DNA of 64,000 nucleotides from Geothrix sp. 21YS21S-2 (GTDB lineage: Bacteria > Acidobacteriota > Holophagae > Holophagales > Holophagaceae): NCBI RefSeq assembly GCF_030846775.1, contig NZ_CP132910.1, forward strand, positions 1,770,001 to 1,834,000. Direction: 5' to 3'. The translations under genes and the position numbers were made by a program. Below are positions 46,037 through 54,323 of this stretch, in pieces (the first letter of the stretch is position 1; each line of letters begins with the position of its first letter). The notes beneath the pieces were generated by a model. The model did no database searches, was not told the DNA's origin, and worked only from the letters and a program-made list of their open reading frames with translations.

Positions 46037-47617
46037 TCAGAGGCGCTTGATCACCACCAGGGTGACGTCGTCCTTGAAGCCGGCCCCGTCCAGGTGCTTG
46101 AAGGTCCGGGTCAGGAGCCGCTCGAAGAGCTCGTCGGCGCTGGCGCCGGGGTTCTCCAGGACCGTGGCCACCAGCGGTTCCTCACCCAGGTCCTCCCCCG
46201 CCAGGTTCTCGGCCTCGGACACGCCGTCCGTGAAGATGACCAGCGTATCGCCGGGATGCATGGTGGCCCGCCCTTCGCTGAACACCGCGCCGGGAAGGAG
46301 GCCCACCATGGGCCCCGTGGGCTGCAGATGCTCCAGGGGGCGCCCGTCCCCGGGCACCAGGAGGGGCGGGTTGTGCCCGGCGTTCACGTAGCGCAGATCG
46401 CCGGTGGCGGGGTTGAGGCTGCCCATGAAGAGGGTGGCGAACCGGTTCCGGTCCCGCACTTCGTTCATGCGTTCGTTGAGGCGCAGCGCCAGCGCGCCCC
46501 AGTCCACCACGCGCCGGTCGGCCATGGCCCGCAGGAAGGCCGAGAGCTGGGTCATCATGAGGGACGCCGGCAGGCCCTTGCCCGAGATGTCGGCCAGGGC
46601 GAGATGGAGCCGGGGGCTGCGGTCCAGGTCGGAGGCCATCCAGAGGTCGTAGAGATCGCCGCCCACGGCCTGGTAGGGCAGGTTGGCGGCGGCGCACTGC
46701 CAGCCTTCGGGCTCGGGCAGGCGCTTGGGGAGGATGCGGCGCTGGATGTTGCGGGCCAGCTCCAGGTCCTTCTCCAGCTTCATCGCCTGGAGCCGCGTCT
46801 CCCGCAGCTCGAGGCTGCCCAGCTGGGTGGAGGTGATGTTCAGGAGCGTCTGGAAGAACAGCTCGTCGTCGTCGTTGAGCTTGCCCTGGGCGGGCTCGGC
46901 GGCGTAGGCGAAGCCGTGGCTGTGGTCCTGGTCCCGGAGCTCCACGGCGTGCACGAGGCCCTTCTCCTCCACGAGCCCGTTGATGCTCTCCCCCTCCAGG
47001 ACCGGCGGCAGCTTGCCCAGGCCCCGGCTGTGGATCACGGTGCCGTCGGCGCCCACCACCAGGAGGCGCTGGATGTGGAACTCCCCGGCCAGCGTGTTGG
47101 CCATGAGGCGGATGAGTTCGCCCCGGGTCTCCACCTCCCCGAGGTTCCGGGTGAGGTCGAACAGGGTGTTCAGCCGGGACAGCTGGAGGGCCAGGGCCCG
47201 GTTCTGGTCGCTGCGGTTGGCCTCCAGGCGCCGCCAGGCCAGGAGGGGCGCGGAAATGGACAGCAGGAGGGTGAGGGCGGCGGGCACTTCCGGGGTGCGC
47301 ACCACCAGGAAGCCGTAGGGTTCCTCCCCGTAGGCCCAGGGCAGGCTCGTCCACCCCGGGCCCGGGTGGGTGGGGAACGGCGAGGCGTTGCCCCGCAGGA
47401 AGATCCACCGGGTCCCGTTCCAGATGCCGCCCTGGGGGGCCTTGGCGATGCCCAGGGCCGTCACCCCCACCAGGTGGATCAGATCCTCCTCGGTGGCCTG
47501 GGCCGGGAAGGTTTCCAGGAAGTCGATGATGGGCAGCAGTTCCTGGGTGCCTTCGGGAATGCGGGTGCACAGCTCCCGCAGGCGCTCGAAGGGGGGAAAG
47601 CCGGCCGGATCGGTCAT
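46037..47617 (-). CDS. RsbU/SpoIIE-type PP2C serine phosphatase with GAF-like sensor
   Basis: Protein of 526 residues. A helical region and a GAF-like domain (~155-280) are joined by a coiled coil (RLQAMKLEKDLELARNIQRRILP) to a SpoIIE/PP2C domain (~310-525). Metal-site motifs: GGDLYDLW, ADISGKGLPA, NAGHNPPLL, GDTLVIFTDGVSEA and DDVTLVV. Such enzymes dephosphorylate an RsbV-type antagonist; rsbV and rsbW homologues lie upstream in the same run. The start at 47617 overlaps the TPR gene's stop (ATGA); the longer frame upstream is antisense-like. Confidence 0.92.
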   Translation of the reverse strand: MTDPAGFPPFERLRELCTRIPEGTQELLPIIDFLETFPAQATEEDLIHLVGVTALGIAKAPQGGIWNGTRWIFLRGNASPFPTHPGPGWTSLPWAYGEEPYGFLVVRTPEVPAALTLLLSISAPLLAWRRLEANRSDQNRALALQLSRLNTLFDLTRNLGEVETRGELIRLMANTLAGEFHIQRLLVVGADGTVIHSRGLGKLPPVLEGESINGLVEEKGLVHAVELRDQDHSHGFAYAAEPAQGKLNDDDELFFQTLLNITSTQLGSLELRETRLQAMKLEKDLELARNIQRRILPKRLPEPEGWQCAAANLPYQAVGGDLYDLWMASDLDRSPRLHLALADISGKGLPASLMMTQLSAFLRAMADRRVVDWGALALRLNERMNEVRDRNRFATLFMGSLNPATGDLRYVNAGHNPPLLVPGDGRPLEHLQPTGPMVGLLPGAVFSEGRATMHPGDTLVIFTDGVSEAENLAGEDLGEEPLVATVLENPGASADELFERLLTRTFKHLDGAGFKDDVTLVVIKRL

Positions 47618-49179
47618 GGGCGGGTCTCGGTCCTCTTGCGCATCCGGTCCATGGCCTCGGGGTAGAGGTCCTCGGCGCAGTTGGGGCAGATGCCGTGGGA
47701 GAAGGTGGCCGACGTGTGCTCGGAGACGTAGCTCTCCAGCTGGGTCCAGTAGCCCTGGTCGTTCCGGATCTTCTTGCACTGGGCGCAGATGGGAAGTAGG
47801 CCGCTGAGGGTCTTGATCTCGTTCATCCGGTCCTGGAGCTCGAGGTTGATCTTGGCCAGTTCGGCGTTGGACGCCTGCAGCGTCCGGCGGTTCCGGCGCA
47901 TGTTCTTGTTGTAGATGGCCAGCGCGACGATGGCGGTGGCCAAGGTGCCCAGGCCCAGCACCAGCACGGCCAGGAAGTACCGGTTCCGCTCCAGCTGGAG
48001 CGAGGAGATCACCCGCTGCTTTTTCAGGGCCTCGATCTCGTTGTCCTTCTTGATCGTCACGATCTTCATCGTCGATTCGGCGATCTTGTTGCTCTCCTGG
48101 ATGGTGTAGATGGAGTCCTTGATCTCCATGGCCTGCTTGAAGGCGCGGAAGGCCTCGGCGGTTTCGCCCTTCTTCTCGTGCAGCTCGGAGATCAGCTCAT
48201 AGCTGCGCTTGAGCTCGTCCCGGGCGTTGATCACCTTCGCAAGCGCGGCGGCCTCCCGGGCGATGGGGATCCCCTGCGCATAGGAACCCGAGAGCAGGTG
48301 CATGCGCGCCGTGACGTTCATCACCTGGACGAGGCCATGGCGGTGGTTGAACTTCCCGTACTGGGCCCGGGCCAGGCGGAGGTACTCCCGGGCCTGGTCG
48401 AACTGCCGCAGTTCCGAGTAGGTCATTCCGAGGTTCATGTAGTTGTAGGCCAGGTAGCTGTCGTCCCGCGTCTCCCGGGAGAGGGCGAAGGCGGCGAGGT
48501 GGTTCGCGAGGGCGTCGTCCAGCCGGCCCATCTTGAACTGGGAGAAGCCGATGTTGAGCCGGGTGAGGATGAGCCTCTTGTTGTCCGGGTGCTGCTCGAT
48601 CCGCTTGAGGATCTGCTCGTAGTATTCGATCGCCTGATCGTACTGGCCGCTGTTGTGGTACACGACCCCGATGAGGTTCAGGGACTGGGTCACGGCCTTC
48701 TCGAGTCCCAGCTCCTCGCGCAGGCGAAGGGATTCGATGGCCTCGTCCAGGGCCTGGCTGTAGGACCCGATGAAGGTGTAGGTGATCGCCATGGCGTTGT
48801 GGGCCTTGGCCATGCGCTCCTTGTCGCCCAGCTGGGTGCTCAGGGCCAGGGCCCGCTTGCCGAAATCGATGGCCTTGGGGTAGTCGCCGGACTGGCCCGA
48901 ACAGAAGGAGGTGGACGTGAGGAAGGCGGCCTCCTTCTCCCGGTCCCCCTGCTGGATGGCCAGGGCGAGCCCTTCCACGGCATAGGCCAGCGCCTCCTGG
49001 GGAGAGGCCGACTCGGTGCTGTTGGCCAGATCCAGAAGCGCCACCATCCGCGCCCGGCCGGTAAGGGTGGGCAGGGCGGCCTTCATGGACTCGACCGAGG
49101 GTTCCCCCGGCTGGGCGTGGGCAGCAAGGAACCCGAGACACATGATGACGATTTTCAGGTTCCTGACGAATGAGAGCAC
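47614..49179 (-). CDS. TPR-repeat membrane sensor with C-terminal Cys motif
   Basis: Protein of 521 residues with a signal peptide (1-23), about seven tetratricopeptide repeats (~45-370; for example ALDEAIESLRLREELG and QYDQAIEYYEQIL), one transmembrane helix (~403-425), a short coiled coil and a cytoplasmic tail. The tail carries a Cys motif LLPICAQCKKIR...FSHGICPNC. I recall this tail at the end of sensory proteins in several bacteria; it looks like a zinc or redox site. The TPR part would be periplasmic. GTG start. Coupled to the phosphatase gene by ATGA, so it is a natural candidate for controlling that phosphatase. Confidence 0.85.
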   Translation of the reverse strand: MLSFVRNLKIVIMCLGFLAAHAQPGEPSVESMKAALPTLTGRARMVALLDLANSTESASPQEALAYAVEGLALAIQQGDREKEAAFLTSTSFCSGQSGDYPKAIDFGKRALALSTQLGDKERMAKAHNAMAITYTFIGSYSQALDEAIESLRLREELGLEKAVTQSLNLIGVVYHNSGQYDQAIEYYEQILKRIEQHPDNKRLILTRLNIGFSQFKMGRLDDALANHLAAFALSRETRDDSYLAYNYMNLGMTYSELRQFDQAREYLRLARAQYGKFNHRHGLVQVMNVTARMHLLSGSYAQGIPIAREAAALAKVINARDELKRSYELISELHEKKGETAEAFRAFKQAMEIKDSIYTIQESNKIAESTMKIVTIKKDNEIEALKKQRVISSLQLERNRYFLAVLVLGLGTLATAIVALAIYNKNMRRNRRTLQASNAELAKINLELQDRMNEIKTLSGLLPICAQCKKIRNDQGYWTQLESYVSEHTSATFSHGICPNCAEDLYPEAMDRMRKRTETRP

Positions 49180-49246
49180 TGCCTGGCCTCCCTGGTGAGC
49201 ATGGCCGTGCGCCGGTTGCGTATCCAGACCCTGATAATCCCACGAA

Positions 49247-49681
49247 TCAGGCGGGAGTGCGCTTTATCATGCAGCACTCGCTGCGTCCGTCGGTGTCCTT
49301 GAAATGAATCTCATCCATGAAACGGCTCATGAGCAGGAGGCCCAGTCCGCCCTTGCGGGGGTGCTTGACGTATTCCTTGGGGTCGGGCAACACCACATCC
49401 TCGTCGTGGAGGCCGGTGCCGGTGTTCCAGATGCGGATCTCCAGGGCCTCCTCGCGGAAGCGGAGCTCGATCTCCACCTGGTGGGTGCTCTCGCCCCGGT
49501 AGGCGTGGATGATCACGTTGGTGACGGCCTCGTCCACGGCGATGGAGACCTTGGCGGCGGTGGCGTCGTCCATGCCCGCCACCAGCGAAGCCCGCTTGGC
49601 CAGGCCCGTGACCAGGTTCAGGTACCGCGTCTGGCTGGGGATGACCAGCCGGAAGCTCTCGGGATCGGGAGCGGCCCGCAC
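49247..49681 (-). CDS. RsbW-type anti-sigma factor / serine kinase
   Basis: GHKL ATPase of 144 residues with the N-box in DEAVTNVIIHAY and the G-boxes in IRIWNTGTG and KGGLGLLLMSRFMDE. Proteins of this class bind and inactivate a sigma factor, or phosphorylate an antagonist, in partner-switching systems. The GTG start follows directly on the stop of the STAS gene. No sigma factor gene is in the window, so the final target is unknown. Confidence 0.92.
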   Translation of the reverse strand: MRAAPDPESFRLVIPSQTRYLNLVTGLAKRASLVAGMDDATAAKVSIAVDEAVTNVIIHAYRGESTHQVEIELRFREEALEIRIWNTGTGLHDEDVVLPDPKEYVKHPRKGGLGLLLMSRFMDEIHFKDTDGRSECCMIKRTPA

Positions 49682-50035
49682 TCAGCCCTTCCCGCCCATG
49701 GCCTGGAAGGCTTCGGTTTCGGTGGGGAAAACCCGGTAGAGCTGGGTGAACCCGAGGGTGTCGAAGATCGCGAAGACGTTCTCGTGGAGGTTGCAGAGGA
49801 GGATGTCCCCGCCGTTGTCCCGGACCGTCTCGATGAGGCCCATGATGGCCCCCAGGCCGGCCGAGCTGATGTAGTTGAGGGCCTGGCAGTCCAGGAGGAT
49901 GGTGAAACGTCCTTCGGCCACGAGCCTTTCGAGGGCTTCCTCGAACATCCGGACCGTATGGGCGTTGATGAAGCCCTCGGGCCGCATCACCGCGACACCG
50001 TCCACCTCGCGCACCTGGATCAAAAGATCGGCCAT
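49682..50035 (-). CDS. RsbV-type STAS anti-anti-sigma factor
   Basis: STAS-domain protein of 117 residues with the phosphorylatable Ser region in NYISSAGLGAIMG and the usual ILLCNLHENVFAIFDTLGF helix. When unphosphorylated it should bind the RsbW homologue encoded directly after it and release the RsbW target. It is the first gene of the run; the 124-bp divergent gap to the GAF-like gene should hold its promoter, but no clear motif was seen. Confidence 0.93.
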   Translation of the reverse strand: MADLLIQVREVDGVAVMRPEGFINAHTVRMFEEALERLVAEGRFTILLDCQALNYISSAGLGAIMGLIETVRDNGGDILLCNLHENVFAIFDTLGFTQLYRVFPTETEAFQAMGGKG

Positions 50036-50159
50036 GCCTGTTCACTCCCTGTTGGGGCCCTGGAATCCTGGGTGAATCCTATCGCCCCGGCGGAATAATT
50101 GCCAGCCGGGGGTTGGCCGGGCGGGTTTTGGGGTACCATTGCCTCAAATCGGGAACGAC

Positions 50160-51200
50160 ATGGACGAGAATGTGCAGGCCTCTCTGAAGAATCTGCTGCA
50201 GCAATGGGTCGACACCCGGCAGCAGGCCCTCCTCGAGCAGGTGATGCTCGCCTGGAGCGACGCCACCGGGCACCTGGCGCCGGACGACGCCCTGGTGGCC
50301 TCCATCCTGGCCTCCGTGCCGGTGCCCGAACCCGTGCAGGTGGTGGCTCCCGAACCGCCCCCTGCCGTCCCGGCGACCGACGGGAACCTGGGCGCCGGGC
50401 TGGACCTCATGGAGGACGCCCACACCCAGGGCGAGGTGCTCAAGCACCTCCTGGACGCCACCCAGCTCTTCGTGGAGCGCAGCGCCCTTTTCGTCCTCAA
50501 GCAGGGCATCGCCACCGTCTACGCCCACCGGGGCTTCGACGGCGAATCCCCCAAAGCCGGCAGCCCGGTGGTCCCCCCCGCGGACCTGGAGGAGCTGCTC
50601 GGCGGCCGCGCCCGCCTCGTGGCCGGCCCCGGCCCGGCCTACCAGGCTCTCCTGGCCCCCCTGAGCCGCTTCCAAGCCCGGGACATCCTCATCCTCCCCC
50701 TGCGCCTGCGCAGGAAGACCGTGGCGCTGCTCCTCGTGGACAGCGGCCTGCAGGACGCCATCGACCACCCCAGCCACGTGCGGGCCCTGGCGCTCTGCGC
50801 CGAGGCGCGCCTGTCCTACCTGGCGGGCGTCAAGGAGGAGGAGCGGTCCGCGCCGGTGGAATCCCACCCCTCCACCCTCACCCAGCGCATCCCGGATGCC
50901 ATCGCGGAGCCCCAGGGGGCCCTCCTGGACCCCCGCGTGCGCATGAACGCCGAACGCAGCGCCCGGGTGCTGGTGGGCGACATCGAGCTCTACTTCCCCG
51001 CCAAGGTCACCCAGGCCCAGCAGGAAGGCAGCCTCTACCCCGTCCTCCGGGACGAGCTGGACCGGAGCCGGGCCTCGTTCGTGGAAAGATACGGCCTGGA
51101 CCTGGAAAACCAGCACCAGATTTTCTACCAAACGGTTGTCCAGCAGCTATGCGCGGGAGACCCCTCCCGGCTCGGGCCGGCTCCCTGGGGCGCGCACTAG
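50160..51200 (+). CDS. GAF-like domain protein of unknown function
   Basis: Cytoplasmic protein of 346 residues. An Ala/Pro/Val-rich linker (about 58-80) separates a short helical N-terminus from a central GAF-like domain (~90-225; ERSALFVLKQGIATVYAHRGF, ILILPLRLRRKTVALLLVD). The C-terminal ~90 residues have a pattern (ARVLVGDIELYFPAKV, FVERYGLDL) I recall beside FYDLN/TIGR02300-type genes in related bacteria but cannot name. The ATG at 50160 is preferred over a TTG seven codons earlier. It is divergent from the rsbV run and 71 bp before the FYDLN gene. Confidence 0.7.
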   Translation: MDENVQASLKNLLQQWVDTRQQALLEQVMLAWSDATGHLAPDDALVASILASVPVPEPVQVVAPEPPPAVPATDGNLGAGLDLMEDAHTQGEVLKHLLDATQLFVERSALFVLKQGIATVYAHRGFDGESPKAGSPVVPPADLEELLGGRARLVAGPGPAYQALLAPLSRFQARDILILPLRLRRKTVALLLVDSGLQDAIDHPSHVRALALCAEARLSYLAGVKEEERSAPVESHPSTLTQRIPDAIAEPQGALLDPRVRMNAERSARVLVGDIELYFPAKVTQAQQEGSLYPVLRDELDRSRASFVERYGLDLENQHQIFYQTVVQQLCAGDPSRLGPAPWGAH

Positions 51201-51271
51201 GCCATTCTTCCTGGTGACACGGGGCTCGAATCATGGTAAATCCTTGACCCTTAAACGGGATTGAGGAAGCC

Positions 51272-51565
51272 ATGGCGAATCTTGGAAAGAAATGGACCTG
51301 TTTCGGATGCGGAGCGAAGTTCTACGACTTCACGAAACCGGACCCCCTGTGCCCCAAGTGCGGCGCGAACCAGAAGGAGGCGCCGGCCAAGCCCAAGGCC
51401 GTCAAGAAGGAAAAGGTTGCGCTGGCCATCGACGATGACTTCATTCCCGAAGGCGACGTGGACCCCGCCACCGAGGACACCCTCGAGGAGAGCCTCGGCA
51501 TCTCCGGCGCGCGGGCCGAGGGGGTGGACCCCGGCGACCTGCAGATGGACGACTACGACGAATAG
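51272..51565 (+). CDS. FYDLN-acid/TIGR02300 family protein
   Basis: Small protein of 97 residues. The N-terminal third is a zinc-ribbon-like segment with two Cys pairs (CFGCGAKFYDF and CPKCGAN) carrying the FYD signature, followed by a Lys-rich stretch and an acidic C-terminus (DDYDE). The role of the family is unknown; the ribbon and acidic tail suggest a nucleic-acid or protein partner. GAGGAAGCC precedes the ATG. The adenosine deaminase gene begins 2 bp after its stop. Confidence 0.88.
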   Translation: MANLGKKWTCFGCGAKFYDFTKPDPLCPKCGANQKEAPAKPKAVKKEKVALAIDDDFIPEGDVDPATEDTLEESLGISGARAEGVDPGDLQMDDYDE

Positions 51566-51567
51566 GC

Positions 51568-52524
51568 ATGACAAGCCTGCCCGCCTGCCCCGGGATCGAC
51601 CGCCATGCCCACCTGGAAGGCGGCCTGGATCCCCGGTGGGTGCGGGACCGGGCCCGGGAGCGGGGACTGGCGGCGCCGGCGTCCCTGGAAGCCCTGTGGC
51701 GCGGGGAGGCCGTCCCGTTTGAGGGTTTCATCGAGGCCTTCTTCTTCGGCTGCCGGTTCCTGCGCGACGCGGGGGCCGTGCGGGACGCGGTGCGCGCCGC
51801 GGCCGCCCGGCTCCCCGGGGACAGCGGCGCGCCCCGGGGCGTGGATCTCTGGGTCTCCCCGCACCTGCTGGTGAAGCAGGCGGCCTTCCTGCGGCTGGAC
51901 GAGCTGTGGAAAGGCCTCGACGAGGGTATCCGGGAGGCCCGCCGAGCCGGCATCCGCATCGCGGTGATCATCGACGCCGTGAACCACTTCGGCGTGGACC
52001 ACGGCCACGAGGTGCTGGACCTGGTGCTGCCGGAGCGGCCTTCGTGGGTGGTCGGCTTCTCCACGGGAGGCCTGGAGCGGGTCCCCTTCCGCCACTGGGC
52101 CCCGGTGTTCGAGCGGGCCCGCAAGGCGGGCCTGCGCCTGGCGGCCCACGCCGGCGAGAACGGCCCGGGCGGCAACGTCCGCGACGCCATCCTGGACGCC
52201 GGGGTCGAGCGCATCGTCCACGGCGTGCGGGCCGCGGCGGACCCTGCCCTGGTGGAACTGCTGGCGGACCGGCGGATCCCCCTGGACGTGTGCCCCACCT
52301 CCAACCGCGCCCTGGTGCCGGACCTCGGCGTCCATCCCCTGCCCCGCCTGCTCAAGGCGGGCGTGCGCTGCGCCCTGGGCACCGACGATCCCGGGGTCAT
52401 CCCCACCGACCTGCCAGGCGAGTGGAAAGCCGCCCAGCACATGGGCCTTTCCGGCCCGGACCTGGAAACGCTGGCCCGGAACGCCCAGGCCGACGCGTGG
52501 TGCCTGTCTGCCCCTGCCGATTGA
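51568..52524 (+). CDS. Adenosine deaminase family protein
   Basis: Metal-dependent deaminase of 318 residues, probably turning adenosine (or adenine, or a modified nucleoside) into the inosine-type product. Zinc and catalytic motifs: DRHAHLEGG near the N-terminus, HAGENG in the centre, IVHGVRAA, CPTSNRAL and the Asp pair in LGTDDPGV. Cytoplasmic. ATG 2 bp after the FYDLN gene, so co-transcribed. Substrate choice cannot be read from the motifs. Confidence 0.9.
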   Translation: MTSLPACPGIDRHAHLEGGLDPRWVRDRARERGLAAPASLEALWRGEAVPFEGFIEAFFFGCRFLRDAGAVRDAVRAAAARLPGDSGAPRGVDLWVSPHLLVKQAAFLRLDELWKGLDEGIREARRAGIRIAVIIDAVNHFGVDHGHEVLDLVLPERPSWVVGFSTGGLERVPFRHWAPVFERARKAGLRLAAHAGENGPGGNVRDAILDAGVERIVHGVRAAADPALVELLADRRIPLDVCPTSNRALVPDLGVHPLPRLLKAGVRCALGTDDPGVIPTDLPGEWKAAQHMGLSGPDLETLARNAQADAWCLSAPAD

Positions 52525-52570
52525 AGCGTGAATTCCCGCCGGATTCATGGCAAAATAGCGGTTTCGTTGT

Positions 52571-52647
52571 GCGCCCGTAGCTCAGCTGGATAGAGCATCA
52601 GGCTTCGAACCTGAGGGTCGGGCGTTCGAGTCGCTCCGGGCGCACCA
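52571..52647 (+). tRNA. tRNA-Arg (anticodon TCG)
   Basis: Complete cloverleaf: 7-bp acceptor GCGCCCG/CGGGCGC, D arm GCTCAGCTGGATAGAGC, anticodon stem TCAGG/CCTGA with loop CTTCGAA (anticodon TCG), T loop TTCGAGT and encoded CCA (52645-52647). Reads CGA and related Arg codons. Confidence 0.97.
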
Positions 52648-52671
52648 CGAGGAACCTGCAGCAAAGTCTTT

Positions 52672-52756
52672 GCGAATGTGGCGGAACTGGTAGACGCACT
52701 GGATTTAGGTTCCAGCGGTTCACACCGTGCGGGTTCGAGTCCCGCCATTCGCACCA
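52672..52756 (+). tRNA. tRNA-Leu (anticodon TAG)
   Basis: Class II tRNA with 7-bp acceptor GCGAATG/CATTCGC, anticodon stem CTGGA/TCCAG and loop TTTAGGT (anticodon TAG), a long variable arm (CGG..CCG), T loop TTCGAGT and encoded CCA (52754-52756). It ends 40 bp before the tig start. Confidence 0.97.
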
Positions 52757-52796
52757 CCGCCCGCCCGAAGCACCTCAACCTGTTCCAGGAGCACCC

Positions 52797-54257
52797 ATGC
52801 AGTCCAGCCTCACGCACCACACCTCCACCCGGAAGTCCATCGACGTCACGGTCCCGGCCGCCGAGGTCAACGAGGAGTTCGGCAAGGTCCTCGCCAAGAT
52901 CGCCCCGAAGGTCAAGGTGCCCGGCTTCCGTCCCGGCAAGGCCCCCAAGGACGTGCTCATGAAGCGCTACGAGCGCGAGATCCAGTCCGAGGTCGCGGAG
53001 AACCTCGTCACCCGCCACTTCATGGCCGCCGCCGCGCAGGCCGGCGCCACCCCCATCTCCCGGCCCGCCCTGGAGAAGATCGAGCTGAAGGAGGGCGCCG
53101 AGGGTGTCTTCCGCGCCCAGTTCGACGTGGCCCCCGAGGTCGCCCTGCCCGGCTACAAGGGCCTGAGCGTCACCAAGAAGAAGCGCGCCATCGACGAGGA
53201 GGCCATCGCCGAGCATCTGGAGTCCCTGCGCCAGCAGCACGCCAAGTTCATCCCCGTGGAAGAGACCCCCGCCGCCATCGGCCACTACGCCACCCTGGAC
53301 ATCAAGGTCAAGCCCCAGGGCATGAAGCCCGTGAGCTACACCGACCAGGTCATCCAGCTGGCCGAGGGCCGTCCCTTCGACGCCGAGATCCTCGGCATGA
53401 AGACCGACGAGACGAAGAAGTTCTCCATCACCATCCCCGCCGAGGACGCCAACCGCGCCATGGCCGGCAAGTCCGTGGCCTACGAGGCCACCCTCAAGGA
53501 CCTGCGCGCCCGGGAGATCCCCGAGCTGGGCGACGACTTCGCCAAGGACCTGGGCGCCCACGAGAGCCTCGAGGACCTGAAGGCCTTCGTGAAGAAGGAC
53601 CTGGAAGAGGCCGCCGAGCGCGACGCCGTGGCCCGCCTCCACTCCACCCTCCTCGACACCCTGCTGGACGCCGCCCCCTTCGAGGTGCCCTCCTCCATGG
53701 TGAGCCTCCAGCTCGACGACTATTGCCAGGAGTTCGCCGAGATGGCCGCGCGCCAGGGCGTGGACCCCAAGAACATCAACTGGGCCGGCTACCGCCAGAG
53801 CCGCATGCAGGACGCCGAGCGCGCCGTGCGCTCCGGCTACCTCCTGCAGGCCATCGGCAACGCCGAGGACCTCCAGGTCACCGACGAGGAGATCGACGCC
53901 GAGATCCGCGCCATCATGGAAGAGCACAAGGTGCCCCAGCCCTTCGAGGCCTTCAAGGCCAGCCTCGAGAAGCGCGGCTCCACCACCGAGATCAAGGGCC
54001 GGGTGCGCACCGACAAGATCTTCCAGATGATGGTGGCTGCGGCCACCGTCACCGAGGAGCTGCTGGACAAGGACGCCTTCGCGGCCCTGGTCGAGCTGGA
54101 GCGCCGCCGCGAGGCGGGCATCCCCGCGGCCCGTTTCGACGCGGGCGGCCTCGAGGGCGGCGAGCTGGAGCACCAGGAGGGCGGGTCCCCCGATTCCGTC
54201 CAGCCCGCCGAGACCGAGCACGTCCACGGCCCCGACTGCGGCCACGACCACAAGTAG
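52797..54257 (+). CDS. tig: Trigger factor (ribosome-associated chaperone and prolyl isomerase)
   Basis: Protein of 486 residues. N-terminal ribosome-binding domain with the signature GFRPGKAP (about 42-49), central FKBP-type PPIase domain (~150-245; IGHYATLDIKV, AEGRPFDAEILGMK) and the long helical C-terminal chaperone domain. The last residues form a His/Cys tail (HVHGPDCGHDHK) unlike most trigger factors, suggesting metal binding. CAGGAG sits six bases before the ATG. The gene begins only 40 bp after tRNA-Leu and probably shares its transcript. A terminator-like hairpin follows. Confidence 0.96.
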   Translation: MQSSLTHHTSTRKSIDVTVPAAEVNEEFGKVLAKIAPKVKVPGFRPGKAPKDVLMKRYEREIQSEVAENLVTRHFMAAAAQAGATPISRPALEKIELKEGAEGVFRAQFDVAPEVALPGYKGLSVTKKKRAIDEEAIAEHLESLRQQHAKFIPVEETPAAIGHYATLDIKVKPQGMKPVSYTDQVIQLAEGRPFDAEILGMKTDETKKFSITIPAEDANRAMAGKSVAYEATLKDLRAREIPELGDDFAKDLGAHESLEDLKAFVKKDLEEAAERDAVARLHSTLLDTLLDAAPFEVPSSMVSLQLDDYCQEFAEMAARQGVDPKNINWAGYRQSRMQDAERAVRSGYLLQAIGNAEDLQVTDEEIDAEIRAIMEEHKVPQPFEAFKASLEKRGSTTEIKGRVRTDKIFQMMVAAATVTEELLDKDAFAALVELERRREAGIPAARFDAGGLEGGELEHQEGGSPDSVQPAETEHVHGPDCGHDHK

Positions 54258-54274
54258 GCCTTCCCGCCTCCGCT

Positions 54275-54307
54275 GAAGGGCGCCTCCGGGCGCCCTTCGC
54301 GCGTTTT
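54275..54307 (+). terminator. Probable intrinsic terminator after tig
   Basis: A 10-bp stem (GAAGGGCGCC, 54275-54284, with 54289-54298) and TCCG loop are followed by GCGCG and four T (54304-54307). The T-run is short and slightly offset. It lies 18 bp after the tig stop and 17 bp before mogA. Confidence 0.6.
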
Positions 54308-54323
54308 GGAGTAGGATCATGGC

